64,000 nucleotides of DNA, from positions 930,001-994,000 of the forward strand of contig NZ_CP017990.1 of NCBI RefSeq assembly GCF_002208095.1, read 5' to 3'. The DNA is from Enterobacter cloacae complex sp. ECNIH7. GTDB taxonomy: Bacteria; Pseudomonadota; Gammaproteobacteria; Enterobacterales; Enterobacteriaceae. Positions 52,101-62,159 of this stretch are shown in pieces. The position numbers and the translations under genes were made by a program. Numbering within the stretch: the first letter of the stretch is position 1; the number at the start of each line of letters is the position of its first letter. The notes under the pieces were generated by a model. That model was not told the origin of the DNA and made no database searches. It saw only the letters and a list, made by a program, of their open reading frames with translations.

Positions 52101-53336
52101 ATGGGCTTAAAACACCTCTTTGAAAAAATTGAGCCGCACTTTACCGAAGGGAAGCTCAAAAAGTACTACCCGTTATATGAAGCAACGACGACCATTTTCT
52201 ACACGCCGGGCCTGGTGACGAAAGGGGCGGCGCACGTTCGCGATGCCATCGACCTGAAACGCATGATGATTCTGGTGTGGTTTGCCGTCTTCCCGGCGAT
52301 GTTCTGGGGCATGTATAACGTCGGCCTGCAGACCATTCCGGCGCTGCACCACATGTACGATGCACAGCAGCTGGCGCAGGTGATCCAGTCCGACTGGCAC
52401 TACCGTCTGGCCCAGTCGTTAGGGGTGAGCTTCGCCGCAGATGCGGGCTGGCTGAGCATGATGACGCTGGGCGCGGTGTTCTTCCTGCCGATTTACATCA
52501 CGGTATTCGTCGTGGGCGGCTTTTGGGAAGTGCTGTTTGCCATTATCCGTAAACATGAGATCAATGAAGGCTTCTTCGTTACCTCTATCCTGTTTGCCCT
52601 GATTGTTCCCCCAACGCTACCGCTCTGGCAGGCGGCGCTTGGCATCAGCTTCGGCGTGGTGATAGCCAAAGAGATCTTCGGCGGCACCGGGCGGAACTTC
52701 CTCAACCCGGCGCTGGCGGGACGCGCGTTTCTGTTCTTTGCTTATCCGGCGCAAATCTCGGGCGACCTCGTGTGGACGGCGGCAGACGGTTTTTCCGGCG
52801 CGACGCCGCTTTCACAGTGGGCGGCACACGGCGGCGAAACGCTGGTTAACAACGCAACGGGTCAGCCAGTCACCTGGTTTGATGCCTTCATTGGCAATAT
52901 TCCGGGCTCTATCGGAGAAGTCTCTACGCTGATGATTTTGCTTGGCGGCGCGATCATTCTTTTTGGTCGCGTGGCCTCCTGGCGGATCGTTGCGGGCGTG
53001 ATGATCGGCATGGTGCTGACTGCCACCCTGTTCAACGTAATCGGCTCGACCACCAATCCGATGTTCTCCATGCCGTGGTACTGGCATCTGGTGCTGGGTG
53101 GCTTTGCGTTCGGCATGATGTTTATGGCGACGGACCCCGTCTCTGCCTCGTTTACAGATAAAGGTAAATGGAGCTATGGCGTGCTCATTGGCGCGATGTG
53201 CGTTCTGATCCGCGTGGTCAACCCGGCGTATCCGGAAGGGATGATGCTGGCCATTCTGTTTGCCAACCTGTTTGCGCCGCTCTTCGATTACCTGGTGGTG
53301 CGGGCCAACATTAAGCGGAGGAAGGCGCGTGGCTGA
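52101..53336 (+). CDS. nqrB: Na(+)-translocating NADH:quinone reductase subunit B
   Basis: Membrane subunit with covalent FMN and bound riboflavin; forms part of the sodium channel. 411 residues, about ten transmembrane helices. The flavinylation motif SGAT ([13 protein letters not shown]) gives Thr235 as the FMN-bearing threonine. It starts three bases after nqrA. The last 8 nt overlap the nqrC start. Confidence 0.96.
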   Translation: MGLKHLFEKIEPHFTEGKLKKYYPLYEATTTIFYTPGLVTKGAAHVRDAIDLKRMMILVWFAVFPAMFWGMYNVGLQTIPALHHMYDAQQLAQVIQSDWHYRLAQSLGVSFAADAGWLSMMTLGAVFFLPIYITVFVVGGFWEVLFAIIRKHEINEGFFVTSILFALIVPPTLPLWQAALGISFGVVIAKEIFGGTGRNFLNPALAGRAFLFFAYPAQISGDLVWTAADGFSGATPLSQWAAHGGETLVNNATGQPVTWFDAFIGNIPGSIGEVSTLMILLGGAIILFGRVASWRIVAGVMIGMVLTATLFNVIGSTTNPMFSMPWYWHLVLGGFAFGMMFMATDPVSASFTDKGKWSYGVLIGAMCVLIRVVNPAYPEGMMLAILFANLFAPLFDYLVVRANIKRRKARG

Positions 53337-54123
53337 GGTTAAAAATAACGACAGCATCAGCAAAACGCTGCTGGTGGTGCTGGTGCTCTGTCTGGTCTGT
53401 TCTATTGTCGTGGCCGGTTCCGCCGTGGGGTTAAAACCCCTGCAGCAGGAGCAACGTGCGCTGGATAAACAGCGCAACATTCTTGCCGTTGCCGGGCTGA
53501 TGCAGGAAGGAATGAGCGCAGATGACGTTTCGGCCGTCTTTGCTGAACGTATTTCGGCGCGTCTGGTGGATTTAAAAACGGGTGAACTGCTGGATAAAGA
53601 CCCGGCAAAATTCAACCAGGCGCTGGCGCTTAAAGATCCGCAGATGAGCCTGACGCTGGAGGCATCGCAAGATCCCGCCGGGATTAAGCGTCGCAGCAAC
53701 CTGGCCGAAATCTATCTGGTTCGCGACCCCCAAAAACGTATTCAGGAAGTGGTACTGCCTGTTTACGGTAACGGCCTGTGGTCAATGATGTATGCCTTTG
53801 TAGCATTGGATACCGATGGCCGCACGGTAAAAGGCATTACGTATTACGACCAGGGCGAAACGCCGGGGCTGGGTGGCGAAGTTGAGAACCCTAACTGGCG
53901 GGCACAGTTTGTCGGCAAGAAAGTGCTCGACGATAACGGTCTGCCTGCGCTGAAGGTGATGAAAGGGGCGGCACGTCCCGGTGACGACTACGCCGTTGAC
54001 GGGCTTTCCGGCGCTACGCTCACATCAAAAGGCGTGCAGCACAGTTTTGATTTCTGGATGGGCGAGCTGGGCTTTGGTCCTTTCCTGAAAAACGTACGTG
54101 AAGGAGCGCTGAACAATGGCTGA
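53329..54123 (+). CDS. nqrC: Na(+)-translocating NADH:quinone reductase subunit C
   Basis: 264 residues from a GTG that overlaps the nqrB stop (GTGGCTGA) and follows GGAGGAAGG; an upstream in-frame start lies deep inside nqrB and was rejected. One N-terminal transmembrane helix and a periplasmic domain with a second covalent FMN at Thr230 in [12 protein letters not shown]. ApbE flavin transferase is needed to attach both FMN groups; no apbE gene is visible nearby. Coupled to nqrD by an 8-nt overlap. Confidence 0.95.
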   Translation: MAEVKNNDSISKTLLVVLVLCLVCSIVVAGSAVGLKPLQQEQRALDKQRNILAVAGLMQEGMSADDVSAVFAERISARLVDLKTGELLDKDPAKFNQALALKDPQMSLTLEASQDPAGIKRRSNLAEIYLVRDPQKRIQEVVLPVYGNGLWSMMYAFVALDTDGRTVKGITYYDQGETPGLGGEVENPNWRAQFVGKKVLDDNGLPALKVMKGAARPGDDYAVDGLSGATLTSKGVQHSFDFWMGELGFGPFLKNVREGALNNG

Positions 54124-54754
54124 TACCGGTGAACTGAAAGAAGTTAAAAAGGTGCTCATTGGCCCACTGTTAGCCAATAACCCGATCACGCTCCAGGTGC
54201 TGGGCGTCTGTTCCGCTCTGGCGGTAACGACCAAGCTGGAAACGGCGGTGGTGATGACGCTGGCGGTCACACTGGTCACGGCATTCTCCAGCATGTTTAT
54301 CTCGATGATCCGCCACCACATTCCCAACAGCGTGAGGATCATCGTACAGATGGCGATCATCGCCTCGCTGGTGATCGTGGTCGATCAGCTGCTGCGCGCC
54401 TTCGCCTATGAAACCTCAAAGCAGCTCTCGGTGTTTGTCGGGCTGATCATCACCAACTGTATCGTCATGGGGCGAGCGGAAGCCTACGCCATGAAAATGC
54501 CGCCGCTGGCGAGCTTTATGGACGGCATCGGCAACGGCCTTGGCTACGGCGTGATCCTCCTGACCGTTGGGTTCCTGCGCGAGCTGATTGGCAGCGGCAA
54601 GCTGTTTGGCATCACGGTGCTGGACACGGTGCAGAACGGCGGCTGGTATCTGCCAAACGGCCTGTTCCTGCTGGCTCCTAGCGCATTTTTCATTATCGGT
54701 TTGTTGATCTGGCTGATTCGTACGCTGAAGCCAGAACAGCAGGAAAAGGAGTAA
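54116..54754 (+). CDS. nqrD: Na(+)-translocating NADH:quinone reductase subunit D
   Basis: Integral membrane subunit, 212 residues, about six helices, homologous to NqrE and to Rnf[23 protein letters not shown] region at the N-terminus and [16 protein letters not shown] are conserved; the cysteine in the latter is one of those that coordinate the intramembrane iron centre with NqrE. Overlaps nqrC; six bases separate it from nqrE. Confidence 0.96.
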   Translation: MADTGELKEVKKVLIGPLLANNPITLQVLGVCSALAVTTKLETAVVMTLAVTLVTAFSSMFISMIRHHIPNSVRIIVQMAIIASLVIVVDQLLRAFAYETSKQLSVFVGLIITNCIVMGRAEAYAMKMPPLASFMDGIGNGLGYGVILLTVGFLRELIGSGKLFGITVLDTVQNGGWYLPNGLFLLAPSAFFIIGLLIWLIRTLKPEQQEKE

Positions 54755-54760
54755 CCGACA

Positions 54761-55357
54761 ATGGCTCATTACCTGAGTTTGTTTGTGCGTGCGGTGTTTG
54801 TTGAAAACATGGCGCTCGCGTTTTTCCTCGGCATGTGTACATTCCTTGCGGTTTCCAAAAAAGTGTCGACGGCATTTGGTCTCGGTATCGCGGTCACCGT
54901 GGTGCTCGGCTTATCAGTACCGATCAACAATCTGGTGTACAACTTTGTGCTGCGGGACGGCGCGCTGGTGGAAGGAGTTGATCTCAGCTTCCTGAACTTC
55001 ATCACCTTTATCGGGGTGATCGCGGCGCTGGTGCAAATCCTCGAGATGATCCTCGATAAGTATTTCCCGTCGCTCTACAACGCGCTGGGGATCTTCCTGC
55101 CGCTGATCGCGGTGAACTGCGCCATCTTTGGCGGCGTCTCGTTTATGGTGCAGCGTGATTACAACTTCAGCGAATCCGTAGTGTACGGTTTTGGTTCCGG
55201 CATCGGCTGGATGCTGGCGATTGTCACCATGGCGGGGATCCGCGAGAAAATGAAGTACGCCAACGTGCCAGCGGGTCTGCGTGGCTTGGGGATCACCTTT
55301 ATCACCACCGGGCTGATGGCGCTGGGCTTTATGTCCTTCTCCGGTGTGCAGCTATAA
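54761..55357 (+). CDS. nqrE: Na(+)-translocating NADH:quinone reductase subunit E
   Basis: Integral membrane subunit, 198 residues, related to Rnf[22 protein letters not shown] contains one conserved cysteine and [13 protein letters not shown] the other, the pair that with NqrD holds the iron centre. About six helices with inverted topology relative to NqrD. Ten bases separate it from nqrF. Confidence 0.96.
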   Translation: MAHYLSLFVRAVFVENMALAFFLGMCTFLAVSKKVSTAFGLGIAVTVVLGLSVPINNLVYNFVLRDGALVEGVDLSFLNFITFIGVIAALVQILEMILDKYFPSLYNALGIFLPLIAVNCAIFGGVSFMVQRDYNFSESVVYGFGSGIGWMLAIVTMAGIREKMKYANVPAGLRGLGITFITTGLMALGFMSFSGVQL

Positions 55358-55367
55358 GGGCTAACAG

Positions 55368-56591
55368 ATGGAAATTATCCTTGGCGTGGTGATGTTCACG
55401 CTGATTGTACTGGTGCTGTCAGGGCTTATTCTGGCGGCGCGCGCGAAGCTGGTGAATTCCGGCGACGTGGTCATTGATATTAACGACGAGCCGCAGAATC
55501 AGATCCGCACGCCGGCGGGAGACAAGCTGCTCAACACGCTCTCCGGTAACGGCATTTTTGTCTCCTCAGCCTGCGGCGGCGGCGGTTCCTGCGGGCAGTG
55601 CCGCGTGACGGTAAAAGAGGGCGGTGGCGATATTCTGCCAACCGAGCTGGCGCATATCACAAAGCGTGAGGCAAAAGAGGGCTGTCGTCTGGCCTGCCAG
55701 GTCGCGGTGCGCCAGAACATGAAGATAGAGCTGCCGGAAGAGATCTTCGGCGTCAAAAAATGGGAGTGCGAGGTTATCTCTAATGATAACAAAGCCACCT
55801 TTATTAAAGAGCTGAAGCTGCGGGTGCCGGAAGGTGAGCATGTCCCGTTCCGCGCCGGAGGATACATTCAGATTGAGTGCCCGGAGCACGCTGTGGCCTA
55901 TGCGGACTTTGACGTGCCGCATGAGTACCGCGCCGACTGGGACAAATTCAATCTCTTCCGCTTTGTATCTGAGGTGAAAGAGCCGACGCTGCGCGCCTAC
56001 TCGATGGCCAACTACCCGGAAGAGAAGGGCATCATCATGCTCAACGTGCGTATCGCCACGCCGCCACCGAATGTGCCGGATGCACCGCCGGGCGTCATGT
56101 CGTCATACATCTGGTCCCTGAAGCCTGGCGATAAGGTGACGATCTCCGGCCCGTTCGGGGAGTTCTTCGCGAAAGATACCGACGCGGAAATGGTCTTTAT
56201 CGGCGGCGGTGCCGGTATGGCCCCGATGCGCTCGCACATCTTTGACCAGCTCAAGCGGCTGGGTAGCCAGCGTAAGATCAGCTTCTGGTACGGGGCGCGC
56301 TCGCTGCGCGAGATGTTCTATGAAGATGAGTTTGAACAGCTGGCGCGTGAAAACCCGAACTTCACCTTCCATGTGGCGCTTTCCGATCCGCAGCCGGAAG
56401 ATAACTGGACGGGCTATACGGGGTTCATCCACAACGTGCTGTATGAAAACTACCTCAAACAGCACCCGGCGCCTGAGGACTGCGAGTTCTATATGTGTGG
56501 TCCCCCGATGATGAACGCCGCCGTGATTAAGATGCTGAAAGATCTCGGTGTCGAAGATGAGAACATCTTGCTCGATGACTTTGGAGGCTGA
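55368..56591 (+). CDS. nqrF: Na(+)-translocating NADH:quinone reductase subunit F
   Basis: NADH-oxidising subunit. 407 residues: one N-terminal helix (about 1-28), a plant-type [2Fe-2S] ferredoxin domain with [12 protein letters not shown] and a later CRLAC, then a ferredoxin-NADP reductase-like module with the FAD motif RAYSMANYP, an NADH-binding [13 protein letters not shown] and a C-terminal [10 protein letters not shown]. All four cluster cysteines are present. The stop shares one base with the nqrM start. Confidence 0.97.
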   Translation: MEIILGVVMFTLIVLVLSGLILAARAKLVNSGDVVIDINDEPQNQIRTPAGDKLLNTLSGNGIFVSSACGGGGSCGQCRVTVKEGGGDILPTELAHITKREAKEGCRLACQVAVRQNMKIELPEEIFGVKKWECEVISNDNKATFIKELKLRVPEGEHVPFRAGGYIQIECPEHAVAYADFDVPHEYRADWDKFNLFRFVSEVKEPTLRAYSMANYPEEKGIIMLNVRIATPPPNVPDAPPGVMSSYIWSLKPGDKVTISGPFGEFFAKDTDAEMVFIGGGAGMAPMRSHIFDQLKRLGSQRKISFWYGARSLREMFYEDEFEQLARENPNFTFHVALSDPQPEDNWTGYTGFIHNVLYENYLKQHPAPEDCEFYMCGPPMMNAAVIKMLKDLGVEDENILLDDFGG

Positions 56592-56794
56592 TGATGCTGA
56601 CGTTTCTGGCAACCTTTGTGGTGTTTGTGCTTGTCATCTTCGGCATGTCGTTAGGCTGGATCGTTAAGCGGAAAAGCATTCAGGGCAGCTGCGGCGGTAT
56701 TTCTTCTATTGGGATGGAAAAGGTTTGCGACTGCCCGGAACCGTGCGATGCGCGGAAGAAAAGGATGGCCCGCGAACAGCAGCGCATTATTTAA
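56591..56794 (+). CDS. nqrM: (Na+)-NQR maturation protein NqrM
   Basis: 67-residue membrane protein (DUF539): one N-terminal helix (FLATFVVFVLVIFGMSLGW) and a cytoplasmic tail with four cysteines (GSCGGISSIG, KVCDCPEPCD). Known in Vibrio and Klebsiella as required to build the NQR iron site. The start is the first of two adjacent ATG codons, overlapping nqrF by one base. Last gene of the nqr operon, followed by a REP-type palindrome. Confidence 0.92.
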   Translation: MMLTFLATFVVFVLVIFGMSLGWIVKRKSIQGSCGGISSIGMEKVCDCPEPCDARKKRMAREQQRII

Positions 56795-56805
56795 TTTTTT
56801 TGTAG

Positions 56806-56833
56806 GCCGGGTAAGGCAAAGCCGCCACCCGGC
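56806..56833. repeat. REP-type palindrome after nqrM
   Basis: GCCGGGT, 14-nt centre with inner complementary GGC/GCC, ACCCGGC. It resembles enterobacterial REP units and may protect the nqr transcript 3' end. Confidence 0.75.
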
Positions 56834-56868
56834 GTTCTCACATCTGCTTCTCAATCCTCATTTGTTTA

Positions 56869-56884
56869 CTGTATACTTATCCAG
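56869..56884 (+). promoter_or_regulatory. LexA box upstream of dinB
   Basis: CTGT-ATACTTAT-CCAG matches the SOS consensus CTGT-N8-ACAG except for one base in the right arm; the E. coli dinB box is also CCAG-like there. It lies 19 nt before the dinB start. Confidence 0.85.
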
Positions 56885-56903
56885 TGATGAGTGAGGGCTT
56901 ACT

Positions 56904-57962
56904 ATGCGCAAAATAATCCATGTCGATATGGACTGCTTTTTTGCCGCAGTGGAGATGCGTGACAACCCGGCGCTGCGGGATATTCCCATCGCCATTGGCG
57001 GCAGCCGCGTTCAGCGTGGTGTCATCAGCACCGCCAACTATCCTGCGCGCAAATTTGGCGTGCGCAGCGCGATGCCGACGGCGATGGCCTTAAAGCTCTG
57101 CCCTCATCTCACGCTTCTGCCCGGCCGGTTTGAAGCCTATAAAGAGGCTTCCCTTCATATTCGGGAAATCTTCTCCCGCTATACTTCTTTGATAGAGCCG
57201 CTGTCGCTGGACGAAGCCTATCTGGATGTGACCGACAGCGTGCACTGCCACGGCTCCGCCACGCTGATGGCGCAGGAGATCCGCCAGACGATTTTCAACG
57301 AGCTGAATCTGACGGCTTCGGCGGGCGTCGCGCCCGTTAAATTCCTTGCCAAAATTGCCTCCGATTTAAATAAGCCCAACGGTCAGTACGTCATTACGCC
57401 TGACGAGGTGCCGGCGTTTTTGAAAACGCTGCCGCTTGGCAAAATACCTGGGGTAGGAAAAGTCTCCGCCGCAAAGCTGGAAAGCATGGGGCTACGGACC
57501 TGCGAAGATGTGCAGCGAAGCGATCTCGCCATGCTGCTCAAGCGCTTTGGAAAGTTTGGCCGCGTACTGTGGGAGCGTAGCCAGGGGATTGACGATCGCG
57601 ATGTGAACAGCGAACGGCTACGAAAATCCGTCGGCGTTGAGCGCACCCTCAGTGAAGATATTCATGACTGGTCCGAATGCGAAACCATTATCACGGAACA
57701 GCTTTACCCGGAGCTGGAACGACGCTTAAGCAAGGTGAAGCCGGACCTGCTGATTGCCCGTCAGGGTATCAAATTAAAATTCAACGACTTCCAGCAGACC
57801 ACGCAGGAACACGTCTGGCCGCGTCTGAATAAGGACGATCTCATTGCGACGGCGAAAAAGGCATGGGAAGAGCGCCGGGGCGGGCGAGGGGTGAGGCTGG
57901 TGGGATTGCACGTCACGCTGCTGGATCCGCAGTTAGAGCGACAGCTGGTTTTGGGATTGTAA
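56904..57962 (+). CDS. dinB: DNA polymerase IV (translesion, Y family)
   Basis: Error-prone lesion-bypass polymerase induced in the SOS response. 352 residues. Catalytic Asp8 in HVDMDCFF and the SLDEAYLDV acidic pair (Asp103, Glu104 by family numbering) are intact; the HhH thumb [15 protein letters not shown] and the little-finger domain follow. The C-terminal QLVLGL is the beta-clamp binding peptide. Preceded by a LexA box. The toxin-antitoxin and flagellar remnants found before dinB in E. coli are replaced here by the nqr operon. Confidence 0.96.
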   Translation: MRKIIHVDMDCFFAAVEMRDNPALRDIPIAIGGSRVQRGVISTANYPARKFGVRSAMPTAMALKLCPHLTLLPGRFEAYKEASLHIREIFSRYTSLIEPLSLDEAYLDVTDSVHCHGSATLMAQEIRQTIFNELNLTASAGVAPVKFLAKIASDLNKPNGQYVITPDEVPAFLKTLPLGKIPGVGKVSAAKLESMGLRTCEDVQRSDLAMLLKRFGKFGRVLWERSQGIDDRDVNSERLRKSVGVERTLSEDIHDWSECETIITEQLYPELERRLSKVKPDLLIARQGIKLKFNDFQQTTQEHVWPRLNKDDLIATAKKAWEERRGGRGVRLVGLHVTLLDPQLERQLVLGL

Positions 57963-57966
57963 AAAA

Positions 57967-57991
57967 GCCCGGTGCGCTATGCTTACCGGGC
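57967..57991. repeat. REP-type palindrome after dinB
   Basis: GCCCGGT, 11-nt centre, ACCGGGC, preceded by AAAAAA and followed by TTTTT, so it may also act as a bidirectional terminator between dinB and pepD. Confidence 0.75.
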
Positions 57992-58003
57992 CTACGTTTT
58001 TCA

Positions 58004-58024
58004 CCCTCTCCCTTTGGGAGAGGG
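58004..58024. repeat. CCCTCTCCC palindrome before the pepD 3' end
   Basis: CCCTCTCCC-TTT-GGGAGAGGG then CTGGGGTGAGGG. Second copy of the element found near 44745, again between convergent genes and right after the T-run of another hairpin. Confidence 0.78.
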
Positions 58025-58038
58025 CTGGGGTGAGGGTA

Positions 58039-59496
58039 TTACTTAACAGGGATCGCTTTCAGCAGCTCAGTCAGCAGCGTCCAGTAGTGACCGACGCTTT
58101 CGATATGAACCTGCTCATCCGGCGAGTGCGGGCCGGTAATGGTTGGCCCGATGGACACCATGTCCATGTCCGGATACGGTTTCTTGAACAGGCCACATTC
58201 CAGACCGGCGTGGATCACCTGAATGTTCGGCGTGCTGTTGAACAGACGCTGATAGGTTTCACGCACCAGCGCCATCACCGGAGAACTTGCATCCGGCTGC
58301 CAGCCCGGGTAGCTGCCTTTTGCAGACGTTTTCGCGCCCGCCAGCGTGCCCAGAGATTCCAGCATGCTCACCACGTACTCTTTACCGCTGTCGATCAGAG
58401 AGCGGATCAGGCAGATGATTTCCGCGCTGTCGTTGCTCATGGTCACCACGCCCACGTTCAGTGAGGTTTCCACCACGCCTTTCGCCACGTCAGAGTTGCG
58501 GATCACGCCGTTTGGCGTCGCGTTCAGCAGCTGAACGAAGGTGTCACGAGACTGCGCGGTCAGCGCGGCTTTATCTGTAGATACAGATTCCAGCACTACG
58601 GTCAGGTTTTTCTCTTTCGCCGACAGTTCGTTTTTCAGGATATCCAGGTATACGCTGGAGAGTTTTTTCAGCTCGTCCGCTTTTGCCGCGGGAACCGCTA
58701 CGGTGGCGAACGCTTCGCGCGGAATCGCGTTACGCAGGGTACCGCCGTTGAAGTCCACCAGACGCAGATCCAGCTCGGCCGCATGGCCTGCCAGGAAGCG
58801 CGCCAGCAGCTTGTTGGCGTTACCCAGACCCAGGTGAATATCACCGCCGGAGTGGCCGCCTTTCAGCCCTTTCAGCGTCAGCTTGAAAGTCTGGAAGCCC
58901 GCAGGAATCGCTTCGCGCGACAGCGGCAGGGTAGAGATGAAATCAATCCCGCCCGCGCAGCCCATGTAGATCTCACCTTCTTCTTCAGAGTCGGTGTTGA
59001 TCAGGATGTCCGCCTGCAGCCAGTTCGCCTGCAGACCGAACGCGCCGTCCATGCCAGCTTCTTCGGTCATGGTCAGCAGCACTTCCAGCGGACCGTGCTC
59101 AACGCTGTCGTCGGCCAGCACGGCCAGCGCAGAGGCCATACCGATGCCGTTATCCGCGCCCAGCGTGGTGCCGCGTGCTTTCACCCAGTCGCCGTCGATG
59201 TACGGTTGAATCGGGTCTTTGGTGAAGTCGTGAACGGTGTCGTTGTTCTTCTGTGGCACCATGTCCAGGTGCGCCTGCAGCACAACCGGTTTGCGGTTTT
59301 CCATCCCTGCGGTAGCAGGTTTGCGGATCAGAATGTTGCCAACCTGGTCACGTTCAGCATGCAGACCTTTTTCCTTCGCCCAGCCCATAATATGTTCGGC
59401 AAGCTGTTCTTCATGGTAGGAAGGGTGTGGAATGGAGCAGATTTTCGCAAAAATATCCCACAGCGGCTGCGGAGATAATTGAGACAGTTCAGACAC
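58039..59496 (-). CDS. pepD: Cytosol non-specific dipeptidase (aminoacyl-histidine dipeptidase, peptidase D)
   Basis: M20 metallopeptidase hydrolysing many Xaa-Xaa dipeptides including carnosine. 485 residues from a GTG that gives SELSQLSPQPLW; the ATG 15 codons upstream has no family support. Zinc-site motifs: LQAHLDMVPQK, GADNGIGMA, TEEAGMDGA, NTDSEEEGEI and the C-terminal VHIESVGHY. The lid domain with KGLKGGHSGGDIH is present. Divergent from gpt with 260 nt between. Confidence 0.96.
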   Translation of the reverse strand: MSELSQLSPQPLWDIFAKICSIPHPSYHEEQLAEHIMGWAKEKGLHAERDQVGNILIRKPATAGMENRKPVVLQAHLDMVPQKNNDTVHDFTKDPIQPYIDGDWVKARGTTLGADNGIGMASALAVLADDSVEHGPLEVLLTMTEEAGMDGAFGLQANWLQADILINTDSEEEGEIYMGCAGGIDFISTLPLSREAIPAGFQTFKLTLKGLKGGHSGGDIHLGLGNANKLLARFLAGHAAELDLRLVDFNGGTLRNAIPREAFATVAVPAAKADELKKLSSVYLDILKNELSAKEKNLTVVLESVSTDKAALTAQSRDTFVQLLNATPNGVIRNSDVAKGVVETSLNVGVVTMSNDSAEIICLIRSLIDSGKEYVVSMLESLGTLAGAKTSAKGSYPGWQPDASSPVMALVRETYQRLFNSTPNIQVIHAGLECGLFKKPYPDMDMVSIGPTITGPHSPDEQVHIESVGHYWTLLTELLKAIPVK

Positions 59497-59684
59497 GATA
59501 AGTCTCCTTGTCGAGGCGCTGCAAACAGGGTTGCAGGTCACAGGGTTAGCAGGTTAATAGTTACCACAAGTCAGGCTTGCGAGATGAAACTGAGAATACC
59601 ACTTTCTCTGCTGGCTGGTAGCATAAAGCATGTAAAAACTCAGGCAGAGGGCGCTAAACACTGGTTTTTAGTGCGTCAGATCTC

Positions 59685-59690
59685 TATAAT
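59685..59690 (+). promoter_or_regulatory. Probable -10 element of gpt
   Basis: A perfect TATAAT, 66 nt before the gpt start, with TGGTTT 17 bp upstream as a weak -35. Only the -10 is convincing. Confidence 0.5.
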
Positions 59691-59756
59691 CTCGCGCAAC
59701 CTATTTCCCCCTCGAACACTTTTTAAGCCGTATAAAAACAGGCTGGGACACTTCAC

Positions 59757-60215
59757 ATGAGCGAAAAATACGTCGTCACCTGGGACATGTTGCAGATTCA
59801 CGCACGCAAACTGGCTGCGCGTCTGATGCCTTCCGAACAGTGGAAAGGCATTATTGCCGTCAGCCGTGGCGGTCTGGTACCGGGGGCGCTGCTGGCACGT
59901 GAGCTGGGTATTCGTCATGTCGATACCGTTTGCATCTCCAGCTATGACCATGACAACCAGCGTGAGCTGACCGTGCTGAAACGTGCGGAAGGCGACGGCG
60001 AAGGTTTCATCGTTATTGATGACCTGGTGGATACCGGCGGTACTGCGGTTGCTATCCGCGAAATGTATCCGAAAGCACATTTCGTCACTATCTTCGCGAA
60101 ACCTGCTGGCCGCCCGCTGGTTGACGATTACGTGATTGATATCCCGCAGGACACCTGGATTGAACAGCCATGGGATATGGGCGTGGTCTTCGTACCGCCT
60201 ATTTCAGGCCGTTAA
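59757..60215 (+). CDS. gpt: Xanthine-guanine phosphoribosyltransferase
   Basis: Purine salvage: makes GMP, XMP and some IMP from the bases and PRPP. 152 residues, E. coli length and nearly unchanged sequence. PRPP-binding loop [15 protein letters not shown], pyrophosphate loop SRGGLVPG and the base-recognition C-terminus [15 protein letters not shown] are present. Followed by a terminator. Confidence 0.97.
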   Translation: MSEKYVVTWDMLQIHARKLAARLMPSEQWKGIIAVSRGGLVPGALLARELGIRHVDTVCISSYDHDNQRELTVLKRAEGDGEGFIVIDDLVDTGGTAVAIREMYPKAHFVTIFAKPAGRPLVDDYVIDIPQDTWIEQPWDMGVVFVPPISGR

Positions 60216-60235
60216 TACCAGTACGTAACTTTACA

Positions 60236-60265
60236 CGCCCGACTATGTCGGGCGTTGTTCTTTTT
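60236..60265 (+). terminator. Terminator after gpt
   Basis: CGCCCGA-CTATG-TCGGGCG followed by TTGTTCTTTTT. Confidence 0.8.
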
Positions 60266-60319
60266 GGCCTGCCACGCGTTACAATAGTCTTCATATGACG
60301 TATTCATGGAGGCAACGCA

Positions 60320-61564
60320 ATGACGCAGGCGAATCTCACCGAGACTCTCTTCAAACCCCGTTTCAAACACCCTGAAACGTCGACGCTGGTGCGTCGCTTC
60401 AATCCGGGTACCCAGCCTGCCGTCCAGTCCGCGTTAGACGGTAAAAATGTGCCTCACTGGTATCGCATGATTAACCGCCTGATGTGGATCTGGCGCGGTA
60501 TTGACCCCCGTGAAATCCTTGATGTGCAGGCACGTATCGTGATGAGTGAAGCCGAACGTACCGACAGCGAACTCTACGACACCGTGGTGGGCTACCGTGG
60601 CGGAAACTGGATCTACGAGTGGTCTAAACAGGCGATGCTCTGGCAGCAAAAAGCCAGCCAGGAAGAGGACGCCACGCGCAGCGGCAAGCACTGGCTGCAT
60701 GCGGCCAATCTCTACGCCATCGCCGCGTATCCGCATCTAAAAGGCGATGAGCTGGCAGAGCAGGCCCAGGCGCTGGCGAACCGTGCTTATGAAGAGGCGG
60801 CGCAGCGTTTGCCGGGTCAAATGCGCGAGCTTGAGTTCACCATTCCAGGTGGCGCACCCGTCACCGGGTTCCTGCATATGCCGGAAGGCGACGGCCCGTT
60901 CCCGACCGTCCTCATGTGCGGCGGGCTGGATTCGCTGCAAATTGATTATTACAGCCTGTATGAGCGCTACTTCGCACCAAAAGGGATCGCGATGCTGACG
61001 CTTGATATGCCTTCAATTGGTTTCTCATCCAAATGGAAACTGACTCAGGATTCCAGCCTGCTGCACCAGCATGCGCTCAAAGCGCTGGAAAACATTCCGT
61101 GGGTTGACCACACCCGCGTGGCGGCTTTCGGCTTCCGTTTCGGCGCGAACGTCGCGGTGCGTCTGGCTTACCTTGAATCTTCTCGTCTGAAAGCCGTCGC
61201 CTGCCTCGGCCCGGTCGTACACGCTCTGCTCAGCGATCCCGCACGCCAGGGGAGCGTACCTGAAATGTACCTTGATGTGCTGGCCAGCCGCCTTGGCATG
61301 CATGATGCATCAGACGAAGCGCTGCGCGTTGAGCTCAATCGTTACTCGTTAAAAACGCAGGGGCTGCTGGGACGTCGCTGCCCAACGCCGATGTTGTCAG
61401 GGTTCTGGAAAAACGATCCGTTCAGCCCGGAAGAAGAGTCGCGATTAATCACTTCGTCATCTGCGGATGGCAAATTGCTTGAGGTGCCGTTCAGCCCGGT
61501 CTATCAGAATTTCGACAAATCACTGAAAGAGATTACGCGCTGGATCGCTCAGAGATTGTGTTAA
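60320..61564 (+). CDS. frsA: Fermentation-respiration switch protein FrsA (alpha/beta-hydrolase fold)
   Basis: 414 residues, the E. coli length. In E. coli it binds the unphosphorylated EIIA-Glc of the glucose PTS and shifts metabolism between respiration and fermentation. The C-terminal two-thirds has the alpha/beta-hydrolase pattern ([22 protein letters not shown]), but the usual nucleophile elbow GxSxG reads GFRFG, with no serine. Catalysis by a standard esterase mechanism is therefore unlikely. Reported pyruvate decarboxylase activity in Vibrio is disputed. A GGAGG precedes the start. Confidence 0.95.
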   Translation: MTQANLTETLFKPRFKHPETSTLVRRFNPGTQPAVQSALDGKNVPHWYRMINRLMWIWRGIDPREILDVQARIVMSEAERTDSELYDTVVGYRGGNWIYEWSKQAMLWQQKASQEEDATRSGKHWLHAANLYAIAAYPHLKGDELAEQAQALANRAYEEAAQRLPGQMRELEFTIPGGAPVTGFLHMPEGDGPFPTVLMCGGLDSLQIDYYSLYERYFAPKGIAMLTLDMPSIGFSSKWKLTQDSSLLHQHALKALENIPWVDHTRVAAFGFRFGANVAVRLAYLESSRLKAVACLGPVVHALLSDPARQGSVPEMYLDVLASRLGMHDASDEALRVELNRYSLKTQGLLGRRCPTPMLSGFWKNDPFSPEEESRLITSSSADGKLLEVPFSPVYQNFDKSLKEITRWIAQRLC

Positions 61565-61621
61565 TAGATTGCTAAATTTCGCTGGTTTGGTAAAACAGTG
61601 GCTTCACAAAAGGAGATCGCA

Positions 61622-62023
61622 ATGACGTTACCGAGTGGACACCCGAAAAGTAGACTGATTAAGAAGTTTATGGCTCTCGGCCCGTATATTCGAGAAGAGC
61701 AGTGTGAAGAGAATCGCTTTTTTTTCGACTGCCTGGCTGTATGCGTCAACGTGAAGCCTGCACCCGAAAAACGTGAATTCTGGGGCTGGTGGATGGAAAT
61801 GGAAGCAGAGGAAAAACGCTTTACGTATAGCTACCAGTTTGGCCTGTTTAATAAAGACGGCAACTGGCAGGCGACCACTATCAAAGATCAGGAAGTCATT
61901 GACCGCCTGGAATACACCCTGAAAGAGTTTCACGACAAAGCGAGCGCACTGCTGGCGACTCTGGATCTCAAGTTCGAACCCGCAGATGACTTTTCCAGCG
62001 AAGCGGTGAAGCTGACTGCCTGA
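61622..62023 (+). CDS. crl: Sigma factor-binding protein Crl
   Basis: Helps sigma-S associate with core RNA polymerase and so boosts curli and stationary-phase genes. 133 residues from the ATG after AAAAGGAGATCGCA; an in-frame upstream start adds eight residues without support. [22 protein letters not shown], split around KKF, and the [25 protein letters not shown] core match Crl. Located between frsA and phoE as in E. coli, where crl is also a known insertion hot spot; here it is intact. Confidence 0.95.
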   Translation: MTLPSGHPKSRLIKKFMALGPYIREEQCEENRFFFDCLAVCVNVKPAPEKREFWGWWMEMEAEEKRFTYSYQFGLFNKDGNWQATTIKDQEVIDRLEYTLKEFHDKASALLATLDLKFEPADDFSSEAVKLTA

Positions 62024-62035
62024 TAGCGTCACAGC

Positions 62036-62112
62036 GCCGGGTGGCGGCTTCGCCTTACCCGGCCTACAAAATGCACTATCCCGTAGGCCCGGTAAGCGCA
62101 GCGCCACCGGGC
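62036..62112. repeat. BIME-like pair of inverted REP units between crl and phoE
   Basis: First unit GCCGGGT...ACCCGGC (62036-62063); second unit GCCCGGT...ACCGGGC (62087-62112). The two face each other across 23 nt. Such pairs bind gyrase or IHF and shield mRNA 3' ends in enterobacteria. Confidence 0.8.
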
Positions 62113-62116
62113 AAAA

Positions 62117-62144
62117 AAAATCCCGGCTCAACTGCCGGGATTTT
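62117..62144. terminator. Bidirectional terminator between crl and phoE
   Basis: AAAATCCCGGC, loop TCAACT, GCCGGGATTTT, with extra A residues on the left. Serves phoE on the minus strand and stops read-through from crl. Confidence 0.9.
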
Positions 62145-62159
62145 CTTATTCGGATAATC

